Source: Sporothrix humicola | Lineage: Eukaryota; Ascomycota; Sordariomycetes; Ophiostomatales; Ophiostomataceae | Direction of reading: 5' to 3' | NCBI GenBank assembly: GCA_021396245.1 | Contig: WNYE01000007.1 | Location: forward strand, 434,001 to 498,000 | Length of the DNA: 64,000 nt | In this document: one piece after another, positions 46,849 through 57,400 of the stretch | Position numbering within the stretch: the stretch's first letter is position 1 | Layout: each line of letters opens with the position of its first letter | Made by a program: the position numbers and the translations under genes | The notes under the pieces: generated by a model | What the model saw: the letters and a program-made list of their open reading frames with translations, nothing else | Database searches by the model: none | Told to the model about the DNA's origin: nothing

Positions 46849-48567
46849 TCAATCCTCGCCCATCGACTCGTCGTCGTCGTCATCGCTGCCCTTGGCCACG
46901 GCCACGCCGCCCTCACCCTCTTCCTCCTCATCGTTGGAGCTCTCGTCGCTGTCGTCGTCCTCGACACCAATCATGCGCTCCTCAATGTCGCCCTCGGCCC
47001 TGTTGGCCGGCAGCTTGGAGGCAAATGCCTGGCGGACAGCGGCGTTGGTGCTCGTGTCCCACACGGTCAGGTTGCCCTTGCTGCCGGCGACCGCCAGGCG
47101 GAAGGCGACCTCGGCGTCCGGCGCAAACTGTGTAGAGAAGACCTTGCCGACGTCGAGCGTGCGCGACACGACCATGCTGGGGCCCGAGGCCTGGATGTTC
47201 CACAGCTTGACGGTGCGGTCGCCAGAGCCCGTGGCCATGAAGCCGGGGATGTGCGGGTTGATGTCAAACGACGACACGGACTCGTCGTGGGCCTGCAGCG
47301 TCCAGACGGCCTTGGTCTGTGTCGGGTCGGTCGGGGCCATGCGCACGTCGTGGTAGTGCACAATGCCGTTCTCGGTCGACACGAAGAAGAAGTTGGGGTC
47401 ATGCGGGTCCCAGCGGATGTTCTCGACGTCGCTCTCGACACCCCAGCGCGGGCGCGTGGCCTCGGGCGCGCGCATGTCGGCGGCGACAATCGTGCGGTCG
47501 TAGCTACCGCTCAGTAGGACGGTGGACTCGACGGCGTGCCATGCGAGCGAGCACACCTTGTCGGTGTGGTAAGTGTAGGACTTGGCGCAGGTGGCGGTGT
47601 TGAGGTCCCAGAGCTTGACGGTCTTGTCGGCGGATGCAGAGGCCAGCAGGTTGCGGTGCTTGCGGTTGGCGGCCAGAGACAGCACGGCGTCGACGTGGTA
47701 GTGGTCGTTGGCGGCCTTGCCCTTGCCCTTCTTCTTCTTTTTCTTCTTCTTCTCCTCGGCACCGGCCGTGGCCTCGCCCGCCTTGCCACCCTGGCCGAGA
47801 ATGGCGTTGGGGTACATGCAGTCGACCGTGTCCAGATCCCAGATCTCGATATCCGGGTCCATCGTGCCAACGGCGACAAAATTAGCGGCTGCACCAGGCG
47901 TCGCGCTGGGCTTGCCGACGGGCAGATCGAGCCACTCGACGCACAGCGGGATCGCCGGCAGCATGATGTCGTGGTGCACGTACAGGTTGTCGGCCTCGTC
48001 CTCGTACACGTACACCTCGAGGTGCGCCAGCTCGTCCTCGACCTTGGCGGCCAGCACGAGGTTGTCGGTGGCCAGCACCTGCAGGTCTTCGCGGTCGTCC
48101 TCGTCGTCCTCGACGTTGGCGTCTTGGAGGGTAATGTACGGGTCCTCCTTGTTGGACTCGTAGTAGGCGAGCGACTTGATGTTGCCGAATATCGACATGG
48201 GCTGGCCGTCCGTGACGCCGCCGGCGGTGTCGTCGTCCTCGTCGTCGTAGTTGTCGAGGTTGTACTCTTTCAGGTCGTCGTCGTCAATGTCGATCTTGGT
48301 GCTCGCGGCAGACTGCTTCTTTGCTTTTGACTTTTTGCTCTTGCCGTTTTGTGCGTCGGTGGCCTCTGCACCTTCTGCTGTGTCATCGCCGTCATATTCG
48401 CCCTCGCCCTCCTGTGCCTCGTCCAGATCTTCTTGGGCATCTTCCAGCTGAAGTTTTGCCAGCTCGGCGATGCGCTCAAACTCGTCCTCGTTGAACTCGT
48501 ACTTTTTGGGGAACGGGGCCGCATAGCCGCGCGGCACCCATGCCGTGGTCGTAATCATAGAAGACAT
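46849..48567 (-). CDS. PWP1: Periodic tryptophan protein 1 homologue (WD40, ribosome biogenesis)
   Basis: Single exon, 572 residues from the ATG at 48567. The N-terminus MITTTAWVPRGYAAPFPKKYEF is typical of PWP1, followed by a long acidic region, then AYYESNKEDPYITL, another conserved stretch of this family. WD40 repeats are visible at NLLASASADKTVKLWDL, TVLLSGSYDRTIVAADM, FMATGSGDRTVKLWNI and LAVAGSKGNLTVWD. A Lys run (GAEEKKKKKKKKGKGK) interrupts the propeller, and the tail is Asp/Glu-rich. PWP1 is a nucleolar factor for large ribosomal subunit assembly and, in animals, rDNA chromatin control. The start at 48567 is chosen because the conserved motif begins directly there. It diverges from PRP16 over 379 bp. 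Confidence 0.93.
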   Translation of the reverse strand: MSSMITTTAWVPRGYAAPFPKKYEFNEDEFERIAELAKLQLEDAQEDLDEAQEGEGEYDGDDTAEGAEATDAQNGKSKKSKAKKQSAASTKIDIDDDDLKEYNLDNYDDEDDDTAGGVTDGQPMSIFGNIKSLAYYESNKEDPYITLQDANVEDDEDDREDLQVLATDNLVLAAKVEDELAHLEVYVYEDEADNLYVHHDIMLPAIPLCVEWLDLPVGKPSATPGAAANFVAVGTMDPDIEIWDLDTVDCMYPNAILGQGGKAGEATAGAEEKKKKKKKKGKGKAANDHYHVDAVLSLAANRKHRNLLASASADKTVKLWDLNTATCAKSYTYHTDKVCSLAWHAVESTVLLSGSYDRTIVAADMRAPEATRPRWGVESDVENIRWDPHDPNFFFVSTENGIVHYHDVRMAPTDPTQTKAVWTLQAHDESVSSFDINPHIPGFMATGSGDRTVKLWNIQASGPSMVVSRTLDVGKVFSTQFAPDAEVAFRLAVAGSKGNLTVWDTSTNAAVRQAFASKLPANRAEGDIEERMIGVEDDDSDESSNDEEEEGEGGVAVAKGSDDDDDESMGED

Positions 48568-48946
48568 GGCGGCGGTGTTGTCGTCAGTCGGTGAAAATAT
48601 TGTACGGAAAAAAGAGTGTGTGAAAAGAACCCTCGATTCGTTAGCCAATTCTGATGCTTTTCGCAAAGCAAAAAAAATCCTCCCCTCTCGAACTTTTTAG
48701 CGGGTCCCGGCGCTAGCGGGGCTTATCTTATCGGGCCTGCCTTGACCTGCCTAAAAGCTGTTGAAAATAAGTGGATCAGCATATGCCATAGCGCGCTTCG
48801 ACCAGTAACTTTAGCCAGTGAAACGTCCACTGTTTTCTTCAACCTCCTTGCCAAAACACAGCTCGCATCAACGACGAGCATTGCCTCTCACCACAACGGG
48901 GCCCGTCATATACCACTGCGGTCAACAAGAGCTCGACGACGGCAAT
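48568..48946. promoter_or_regulatory. Shared divergent promoter of PWP1 and PRP16
   Basis: 379 bp lie between the two start codons, so both genes must be driven from here. Two overlapping GATA-type sites occur at about 48722-48732 (CTTATCTTATC on the plus strand). No TATA box is clear. Confidence 0.6.
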
Positions 48947-51900
48947 ATGGATCGAGACTACGGGCGCTACCGTGACCGCGACCGCGACCGCGATCGGGGC
49001 CGGAACGACAGAGATCGCGACTACGGTCGTCGAGATGGAAGAGACAGCAGAGGCGGCAGAAACGATAGAAACGACAGAGGCAGACGGGATGGAGGAGACA
49101 TAGGAGGAAGAGACCGCGATGGAGGTAGGGACCGGGATCGGGACTCGGGGTACGGTAGAGATCGGGGGAACCGCGACTACGACCGCGACCGGCAACAAGA
49201 CCGCAACGACGATCCACATTTCAAGCGGCGGAAGCTCAACTTCAACCGGTCAGTCCGCGACGATTTCAAGGGCCGGCCACGAGACGACTACAACAGCCGA
49301 TCATCGACGCCACGAGGCGACCAAAACCCTCGCGACTCGACACCAGCTCAAGAAGAGTTTGACGCCACGGGTGAAGACGGTGTCGCGTCCGAGGACGAAA
49401 AGGCGCTCGACCGCGACTGGTACACGGGCGACGAGTTTGGGCACACGTTTGGCGACGAGGACCACAACCCCTTTGGGTCGTACGAAGACTCGTCGTGGGA
49501 AGACAAGGAGCGACAAGAGCGGCAGATGCTCGAGAAGAAGACGGGGCGCTTTGCCCGCGTGAACCCGCGCACGCTCCAGAAACAGAAAGATGTCGACGCC
49601 TGGGAAACGAACCGCATGCTGACGAGTGGCGTGGCGCAACGACGGGACATGGGCGCCGACTTTGCCGACGACGAAGAGGCCATACGGGTGCATTTGCTGG
49701 TGCACAACCTGCGGCCGCCGTTCTTGGACGGAAAGACGATCTTTACCAAACAGCTGGAGCCGGTGCCGGCCGTGCGCGATTTCCAGAGCGACATGGCCGT
49801 CTTCAGCCGGAAAGGCAGCAAGGTCGTGCGCGAACGGCGGCAACAGCGCGAGCGGCAGCGGGCGGCCAAAGACGCAACGAACGCGGCCGGCACGACGCTG
49901 GGCAACCTGATGGGCGTGCGCGGCGACAACGACGACGACAGCGCGCTGCCCATTGCCGGCGAGGACGAGGCAAAGAAGGCCAAGAGCGGCTCTGGCGTGT
50001 CTACGGCTGTAACGGCAAGCTCCGACGCAGCTGGCGAAAAGGGCAGCAACAAGTTTGCCGAGCACATGAAGAAGAACGAGGGCGCCAGCACGTTTAGCCA
50101 GAGCAAGAGTTTGCGCGAGCAGCGCGAGTATTTGCCGGCGTTTGCCGTGCGCGAAGACCTGATGCGCGTCATCCGCGACAACCAAGTTATTATCGTGGTG
50201 GGCGAGACGGGCTCGGGCAAGACAACACAACTCACCCAGTTTCTGTACGAAGACGGCTACGGCAACGTCGGCATGATTGGCTGCACACAGCCGCGCCGTG
50301 TCGCCGCCATGAGTGTCGCCAAGCGTGTCAGCGAGGAGATGGAGGTCAAGCTGGGCAGCACAGTCGGCTATGCGATCCGGTTCGAAGACTGCACGAGCAA
50401 AGACACTGTCATCAAGTACATGACGGACGGCGTGCTGCTGCGCGAGTCGCTCAACGAGCCAGACCTAGATCGGTACTCGTGCATTATCATGGACGAGGCC
50501 CACGAGCGCGCACTCAACACAGATGTGCTCATGGGCCTGTTCAAGAAGATCCTGCAGCGGCGCCGCGATATCAAGCTGATCGTGACGTCGGCCACCATGA
50601 ACTCGAAGCGCTTCTCCGAATTCTTTGGTGGTGCGCCCGAGTTTACGATTCCGGGCCGAACGTTCCCCGTCGACGTCATGTTCCACCGCACGCCCGTCGA
50701 GGACTATGTCGACCAGTCCGTGCAACAAGTGCTAGCCATCCACGTGTCCATGGGCCCTGGCGATATTTTAGTGTTTATGACGGGCCAGGAGGATGTCGAG
50801 GTGACCTGCGAACTCGTTCGTGAACGGCTCGACGCACTCAAGGACCCGCCCAAGCTCAGCATTCTGCCCATGTACAGTCAGATGCCCGCCGACTTGCAGG
50901 CCAAGATCTTTGACAAAGCCGCTCCTGGTGTGCGCAAGTGCATCGTGGCCACCAACATTGCCGAGACAAGTCTGACAGTCGACGGCATCATGTACGTCGT
51001 CGACCCGGGCTACTCGAAACTCAAGGTGTACAATCCACGCATGGGCATGGACACGCTGCAAATCACGCCCATCTCGCAGGCCAACTCATCGCAGAGATCG
51101 GGCCGCGCCGGCCGTACAGGGCCTGGCAAAGCCTTCCGCCTGTTTACCGAAAAGGCCTTCAAAGACGAGCTGTACCTGCAGACGATCCCCGAGATCCAGC
51201 GCACGAACCTCAGCAACACGATTCTCCTCATCAAGTCGCTGGGTGTAAAGGACCTGCTGGATTTCGACTTTATGGACCCGCCGCCCCAGGACACGATCAC
51301 AACCTCGCTGTTCGACCTCTGGGCGCTCGGCTCGCTCGACAACCTGGGCGAGCTGACCGACCTCGGCCGCAAGATGAACGCCTTCCCCATGGACCCACCG
51401 CTAGCCAAGCTGCTCATCATGTCCGAGGAGTACGGCTGCAGCGAGGAAATGGTCACCATCGTGTCCATGCTGTCGGTGCCCAACGTCTTTTACCGGCCCA
51501 AGGAGCGCCAGGAGGAGTCGGACGCCGCGCGCGAGAAATTCTTTGTGCCCGAGTCCGACCACTTGACCTACCTGCACGTCTACGCCCAGTGGAAGGCCAA
51601 TGGGTACCTCGACAGCTGGTGCACGCGCCATTTCCTGCACTCCAAGTCGCTGCGCCGCGCCAAGGAAGTCCGCGAGCAGCTCGTGGACATTATGAAGATG
51701 CAAAAGATGCCCATGGTCAGCTGCGGCACCGACTGGGACGTCATCCGCAAGTGCATCTGCTCAGGCTACTACCACCAGGCCGCCAAGGTCCGCGGCATCG
51801 GCGAGTACATCAACCTGCGCACCAGCGTCACCGTGCAGCTCCACCCGACAAGCGCCCTGTATGGGCTCGGTTTCCTGCCCGACTATGTTGTCTACCACGA

Positions 51901-52276
51901 GCTCATCCTGACCTCCAAAGAATACATGTCCACCGTGACCTCTGTCGACCCGCGCTGGCTCGCCGAGCTCGGCGGCGTCTTTTATTCCGTGAAAGAAAAG
52001 GGCTACTCGGCCCGCGACAAGCGCGTCATCGAGACCGACTTTAACCGCCGCATGGAGATCGAGTCGCAAATGGCGCGCGACAAGTTGCGGCAGGACGAGC
52101 AGCGCCGCGCCGAGGCCGAGCGGGAAGCACGTGTTGGGCAGCAGAGCGCCGATGCAGGCAACGGCCTAATCATCGGCGGCGGAAGCTCCAATTCTACCAG
52201 TGGGGGAGCCAAGAAGATTGTCGTCCACGGCGCCGTCCGCAAACCCGTCGCCAAGAAACGCGGACGTGGCTTTTGA
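48947..52276 (+). CDS. PRP16: DEAH-box pre-mRNA splicing helicase Prp16
   Basis: Single exon, 1,109 residues from the ATG at 48947. The first 110 residues are Arg/Asp/Gly repeats (RDRDRDRDRGRN), then a charged region with ARVNPRTLQKQKDVDAWE typical of the Prp16/DHX38 N-terminus. The helicase core shows motif I GETGSGKTTQ, Ia TQPRRVAAMSVAKRV, II DEAHERALNTD, III SATMN, V TNIAETSLTVDGI and VI QRSGRAGR, followed by winged-helix, ratchet and OB-fold regions (LGVKDLLDFDFMDPPPQ, TALYGLG-like SALYGLGFLPDYVVYHEL). The C-terminus KKIVVHGAVRKPVAKKRGRGF is short and basic. Prp16 remodels the spliceosome by ATP hydrolysis after the first transesterification. An upstream in-frame extension exists but lacks conservation, so the start before MDRDYGRY is preferred. 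Its stop is 49 bp from that of acylphosphatase. Confidence 0.94.
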   Translation: MDRDYGRYRDRDRDRDRGRNDRDRDYGRRDGRDSRGGRNDRNDRGRRDGGDIGGRDRDGGRDRDRDSGYGRDRGNRDYDRDRQQDRNDDPHFKRRKLNFNRSVRDDFKGRPRDDYNSRSSTPRGDQNPRDSTPAQEEFDATGEDGVASEDEKALDRDWYTGDEFGHTFGDEDHNPFGSYEDSSWEDKERQERQMLEKKTGRFARVNPRTLQKQKDVDAWETNRMLTSGVAQRRDMGADFADDEEAIRVHLLVHNLRPPFLDGKTIFTKQLEPVPAVRDFQSDMAVFSRKGSKVVRERRQQRERQRAAKDATNAAGTTLGNLMGVRGDNDDDSALPIAGEDEAKKAKSGSGVSTAVTASSDAAGEKGSNKFAEHMKKNEGASTFSQSKSLREQREYLPAFAVREDLMRVIRDNQVIIVVGETGSGKTTQLTQFLYEDGYGNVGMIGCTQPRRVAAMSVAKRVSEEMEVKLGSTVGYAIRFEDCTSKDTVIKYMTDGVLLRESLNEPDLDRYSCIIMDEAHERALNTDVLMGLFKKILQRRRDIKLIVTSATMNSKRFSEFFGGAPEFTIPGRTFPVDVMFHRTPVEDYVDQSVQQVLAIHVSMGPGDILVFMTGQEDVEVTCELVRERLDALKDPPKLSILPMYSQMPADLQAKIFDKAAPGVRKCIVATNIAETSLTVDGIMYVVDPGYSKLKVYNPRMGMDTLQITPISQANSSQRSGRAGRTGPGKAFRLFTEKAFKDELYLQTIPEIQRTNLSNTILLIKSLGVKDLLDFDFMDPPPQDTITTSLFDLWALGSLDNLGELTDLGRKMNAFPMDPPLAKLLIMSEEYGCSEEMVTIVSMLSVPNVFYRPKERQEESDAAREKFFVPESDHLTYLHVYAQWKANGYLDSWCTRHFLHSKSLRRAKEVREQLVDIMKMQKMPMVSCGTDWDVIRKCICSGYYHQAAKVRGIGEYINLRTSVTVQLHPTSALYGLGFLPDYVVYHELILTSKEYMSTVTSVDPRWLAELGGVFYSVKEKGYSARDKRVIETDFNRRMEIESQMARDKLRQDEQRRAEAEREARVGQQSADAGNGLIIGGGSSNSTSGGAKKIVVHGAVRKPVAKKRGRGF

Positions 52277-52325
52277 TGGAATGCGAGTGACATTGATAAT
52301 AACACTATCTAAACAACCGCCGTCC

Positions 52326-52750
52326 TCAATGCCGCACTTCAAAAGTGGAGTCGCCCTCCACAATGTCGCGGTCCTCCTTGTCGAGCCGCACAACCTTGGC
52401 CATGGATGGCCCGCGGTCCAGCTTCTCCATCATCGCCTTGATGGCGTCCTCCTCGCCCTGGACCTCGCCCTCAACCTCAGCTGTTAGTGGACGGCTGACA
52501 AGAATGTTGTGCTGTGCGATACGTACCTTGTTGTTGGGAACGTTCTTGACCCAACCCGTCAGATTGAGCTGGTTGGCATGCTTTCGTGCAAAGTACCGGA
52601 AACCGACGCCCTGCACCTCGCCGCCGTGGGCCAGAAAGTGTACCTTGGATGGTTGAATTAGTGGATGACTGAAATAAGGAGAAAAAGAGCTGACGTCATA
52701 TAGAAGGACGCATCTGCTGGAGTTTGTATATATACCCGTTTTACAGCCAT
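52326..52750 (-). CDS. Acylphosphatase
   Basis: Three exons: 52750-52736 (only five codons, MAVKR), 52643-52527 and 52475-52326. Introns are 92 bp (GTATAT to AAG) and 51 bp (GTACGT to GAG, branch CACTAAC); the 51 bp intron is also open in frame. The product is 93 residues, the usual size. VHFLAHGGEVQGVGFRYF carries the phosphate-binding loop with the catalytic Arg, and GWVKNVPNNKVEGEVQG the catalytic Asn. It hydrolyses acyl phosphates such as 1,3-bisphosphoglycerate in the cytosol; its physiological role is not settled. It is tail-to-tail with PRP16 and head-to-head with the TLS1 homologue. The tiny first exon is inferred from splice sites and from how well MAVKRVHFLAHG matches the family. 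Confidence 0.88.
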
Positions 52751-53077
52751 ATTCGAATAAGCAAAAGTGTTTTGCACACTAAAATAACTTGTATGCAAGA
52801 TTTGTCGTGTTATCAACAAAGTAAAAGTTGTGATGCAAAGTGATGGAGTTGGTTCGTTGGTGAGATACGTCAGATATATGGATGGTAAGTGCACGTGACC
52901 AAACACGTGCATACCCCAAAAATGATGTCAACCGACATGCACTAAAACTGTCCCCAAAAAGGCGACCCTTGTCAGTGGCAACCTTTCGCGCCAACACAAC
53001 ATCACTTCAAAGCATCCCTTTCGCTTTTGCGCGCCACCTTGTTCGCTGCCTCAACAAACACCCTGACAGACGCGAGC
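52751..53077. promoter_or_regulatory. Divergent promoter of acylphosphatase and TLS1 homologue with paired E-boxes
   Basis: Within 327 bp there are two CACGTG boxes, 52892-52897 and 52904-52909. They form a perfect inverted repeat, GCACGTG - 6 bp - CACGTGC. CACGTG is the classical site for bHLH regulators, in fungi for example Pho4/NUC-1 or Cbf1 types. Confidence 0.6.
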
Positions 53078-54463
53078 ATGGACCCATCACACACAGAAGA
53101 GCCAGAAGCGCTGCCGGCAGTCGTCTTCGGCCGGTCAAGCAAGAAGCGCAAGGCCTACAGACAGAGAGGAGGCGAATCGACGACAACAGACGAGCCAGCA
53201 ACAGCCGCAAGCACACAGAAGGCTGAGAAGGACGAGAAGGCGGACGATACGGTGACACCTACACAACCACAGCCGGCCTCGGCGGACGATGACGACAAGT
53301 CAAGACCTGAAAAGGACGGCGAGACCAGAGACGGTCAAAGCGACGACAGCGCCGCCGAGGAGGACGAAGACGAAGACGACAGAGCAGGCATCTCTGTAGC
53401 AGAGCTGATCCGGCGGCGAAAGACGCGCAAGCCAAAAATTGGCGGCGTCGGGTTCCGAGACGAAACCACAGAAGCGCAAACACTCTCACGATACGCCGAC
53501 ATGGCCGTCGACGACATGGACCTCGACTTTGCCTCAGATCCCATGGCGATGGGCGTGCAGTTCGTGCCGCAAACCGGCACCATCGGCGAGCTCGTCAACA
53601 AACACATGTACGGCCCCCATGCTCCTTCTTTTAATTTGCTCGCAGTCCGTCCTTGATACAGACACTAATCCTTTAGGGAGGAATATGTAGACGCGCAGTT
53701 GGCTAAACGACACCGAGCTGAAGCGGAACAAGCAAACCTGCAGCCTGGTGGACAGGGCGGCATTGCCGGCTCGGGATCTGGTGCTGGCCTCAGTTCTGGC
53801 CCCTCGGCCACAAGCATCGAGGCCCGTCAACAGCTCGCAACTAAGGGCAAGCTGCACGAGATTGACCTCGGCGCCGAGGCCCGCGCGCGAAACATTGCCA
53901 TGACCGAACGGGCCACGCAGCGGCTCCGGGGAGAGGATGATGGGAGTCCGTCCGAAGCCGTCAGACTTGGTCGTGACGGCAAGCCACTCCGCCGCAAGCG
54001 CCGCGGCAGCGACGACATCAAGCGCGACCAAATGGTCGAGCAGTTCCTCCATGAAAACAGGAGTACGTACCCCAGTGTGCCCTTTCCTTCAAGGACCGCA
54101 GCTAACAAGATAGTGGACGTTGATGTATATGACCCCTTGCGCGACGCACCCGCCGCTTCGTCGTCGACAACGACAGAGGGCAGGCCCACCGACGACCGCA
54201 TCGCCGAGCAGTTCCGCCGCGAGTTTATGGAGGCCGTCGCCCAGCGCATGCGCCGGAAACGGAAACCCCTGGGCCCGCCCGCCAAACCAAAGACCCGCAA
54301 CGAAGAAGAGATTCTGCGTGGTCCCAAACTCGGCGGCAGCCGCAACGTGCGCTCTGTCATGCGCGACAAGCTGCTCCAAAAACAGGAAGAGGAGCGCCAC
54401 AACATGCCCAAGTACGAGCAGCAGCTCCAGGAGCAGAAACGGCGGATGATCAGGCGACGATGA
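53078..54463 (+). CDS. TLS1: TLS1/C9orf78 (Hep59) family splicing-linked protein
   Basis: Exons 53078-53607, 53677-54062 and 54114-54463; introns of 69 bp (GTACGG, branch CTAAT) and 51 bp (GTACGT, branch GCTAAC) restore the conserved junctions NKHMEEYVDAQLAKRH and HENRMDVDVYDP. The product has 421 residues. The N-terminal third is disordered and charged, with a basic KKRKAYRQR block; ISVAELIRRRKTRKPKIGGVGF follows. The Hep59 core is centred on the first junction, and the C-terminus MRDKLLQKQEEERHNMPKYE is a likely helix. In fission yeast Tls1 influences telomere length through splicing of a shelterin transcript, and human C9orf78 binds the spliceosomal helicase BRR2. A nuclear splicing role is therefore likely. 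Family members are usually shorter (human about 290). Confidence 0.82.
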
Positions 54464-57400
54464 GTTTCTCAGGGTTCGTGCGTGTTTGCAAGACAACTTT
54501 ATTGGGGGTTGTAAGAAACAAGAATCTGCCGTTGAGGCTGTGTTCGTTTCTCTTTTTTGTTTAAAATAAACGACATTCTCTCGGGCATACTGCGGTGTCT
54601 TTTTTTCAGTCGAGCTCGCATCACAACGATCTAATGGAAACAAATACCAAACAGATGGTGAAAAAAACTCAAATCATTTGCATATCACCGCCACGTTCGC
54701 AGCAAACATTTGTGTATGTTTGGGGGCGCAGCTCAGAAAAGCCAGCACGATATGTTTCCAACTGAGAGACGCAAAAACACCGCATTTTAAGATGCGGGTA
54801 AGGGCTGTGAACGAAAGGTTCGGTACATAGTACATAGAGCAGAACCAGTTTGTGCTGTCAACTGGCAATTGGCAGTTTTCGATTTCGTTTTTTGTTTCGG
54901 CGGTGCTATTGAGACACTTTAAGTAGTATAGCCTCAAGAAGCGGCAAGTCGGAGGTGTTCATGAGCCCGTCTTTTTTCGGCGAACACTTGTGTTTTGTGA
55001 GCCAAAAATAAAGCAGAGCGGCAAAGAAGGAGACCGCCACGTGAGTTTGGTTGGCCGGCATATTATCCCTTTTTCTAGTAAACAATAGCCAATATTCTAT
55101 TACTATCACAGCTCGCATTTTTATTTATCATTTCGTTCTATGTTTCTTTTTTTTCTTTTTTCTTTTTCTTACATATAAAATTTTAAGAAAAATTTAAATG
55201 GTAATTTCTTTTTTACTGCATGTTTGAATAGAACGCTTGTAATCGTAAATCCACATAAAATAAGCTTTGGAAATCATGAAAATTAACCAGTGTACAACAA
55301 GCTATTGATACCCCAAGATCTCAACCAAAACAATTCAAATAAAGCAATTGCCGTTTTTAATTCTACGATTGACTGAGGAAGGAGCAAAGGAGGGGTGACG
55401 ACGACGAAACTATGCTGTGTAAATGCGAAAGGCAAGAGCAGCCGTGTATGGTGATCAATCGCGGCAGGTGCACTTGGCATGTTTACCCCTTCTTTCTGCG
55501 CCTTCCATTTTTATGTGCATGTCCTCTGCGCCTTCCTTGCCTGTCCTTGTTGTTGCTATGTCACCCTTGCCATCCCGACTTTCGCCCCTTTTCGTCCCAA
55601 TTGCTTCATTTCTCTTGGTCTTCTATTTTCCCTTCCATTTCTTCTCTTTTCTCTTCTGCGCCCACTCTTCCCCTCCTCGCCGCTTCGCCGGCAACCAAAC
55701 ATCAGAACGCACATTGCATATCGTCGATGCCCGCTAGCTCGGCTTCACACCTTGCTCAACCGAATGCGTACCGCTCTTGATCCCTCTCGATATGCCATCC
55801 ACACTTTGCCAATCTGTGGATCCTGTCACTCTGACGCAAGCCAGGGCCCTGCCGCTGCCGCTTCCCGGCATTGGGCAGGATTCCGCACAGGACACCCCTT
55901 GGAGAGCATGTACACAGCCGTCCTTGGTTTTTTCTTCTTCGATTCTCTGATTCTTCTCTTCTTCTTCTGCCCACTCAACAAATTATATTCCCCCTCCCCA
56001 TACCTCCCTTACCCTTCCCGCCTCCGCATTCACCATACCATGCTTTCGACCTTCTCTGCCGTCCTCCACATGGCAGGCGAGCCGCCTCTCTTGGCTGCCT
56101 GTATCTTACCGCATCTTACCGCACGACATCAAACTCCAACGGCCCGATGAGCGGCTAGGGCAAAGGAAATATCTCAATACTCTTTTGCTTTTGATTTCAC
56201 CATTGTCACACTTGCACAGTCTTCTGTCTCGTGCACAACTCCCAAAACGAGCAATGCAAGTGACGATAAAGGCACTGTTACCCCTCCATGCCCCATTGCT
56301 CTGGCACCTTGCAGATGAACAGAAAAATCTTGAGGTAAGTATGTCACGGACCTCTTTCGAGTCGAAACAAAATACAACTGTACAAACGAGTAAGTTGTTC
56401 ACGGCGAGCTGTCGTCGGAAAGTTTAGCCGTCTATCCTTGCGGTTTCCTCAAGCCTTTGCCCCAAACAAGAAACTAACGAGAGAGGTTGACGCGGCAAGA
56501 CACATTGAAAAAAAAAAAAAAAACTACTACTATTACGACATCTTTAGATATCAAATACCACCACTGACTAAAACAGCTCCATCCTGGCATGCCCCGAAGC
56601 GACGGCTAGAGCGAAACGTGGTAGCCCTGTACAAAGCCCCCCGACCAAACAATGGCGCGGGTGCCACAGACACAAGAACATCGAAGGATGCTTCTTGGCA
56701 AGGAAGTGATGTGTCTGTCAAGGCGTTCGTTTTCTTGTTCTCCAGAACCTCGACGAAAATGCAACGGATGTATGTGACTTTGACACACGAAAATAACGAT
56801 ATCAAGAAACCATCCAGCAGAAGCGAATGTGACGAGAACAGTCTGCGTTCTTTTTCCCTGGTTGGGCCGAGCATTGAGGCTGTCGACCTCCGCTGGCCAC
56901 CAGCCCAGTCTGCCTTCCCATTCTGCTCTACCCACCCTCTCGCGGACCACATCCGGAGGTTTTATGACAGCATTTGTCAAGTTTCAACCAAGTTTGTCCT
57001 GCCACCGCAGCCCCAAACAAACCGCCAGCGTCAACGGCCACATACTCCGCTCTAAAAGCTATCATGTCAGTGCCATTGTACATACAGCTTGGCGATCTCG
57101 TTTCGCAATTGCAAAAGCCACTTTCAACTTGGTCTAGTCTTCTCAGCCTCCTCTCCCCTCTCGTCAATTTACGTGGCACATAGAGCTCCATCAGATAAAC
57201 GAGGAGTTGGCCAAGCTCGTCACGACAATCACAGCCCTCTTGCAAACGATTCCATCGATGCTCGACTTGCAATGCGGTTAATTTTGAGATCGACTACAGG
57301 GATCCCGTCTGGAGGGTTCCATCAGGGATACGGTCGCACCATGCGCTTGCGAGTTGCACATATGCCTACCCCCGTCAATATGCTGAAGTCTTGACCCGAC

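Noticed and set aside
50938..52044. 368-residue frame overlapping PRP16 in another frame
   Set aside because: Arg/His/Pro-rich shadow of a clearly conserved helicase.
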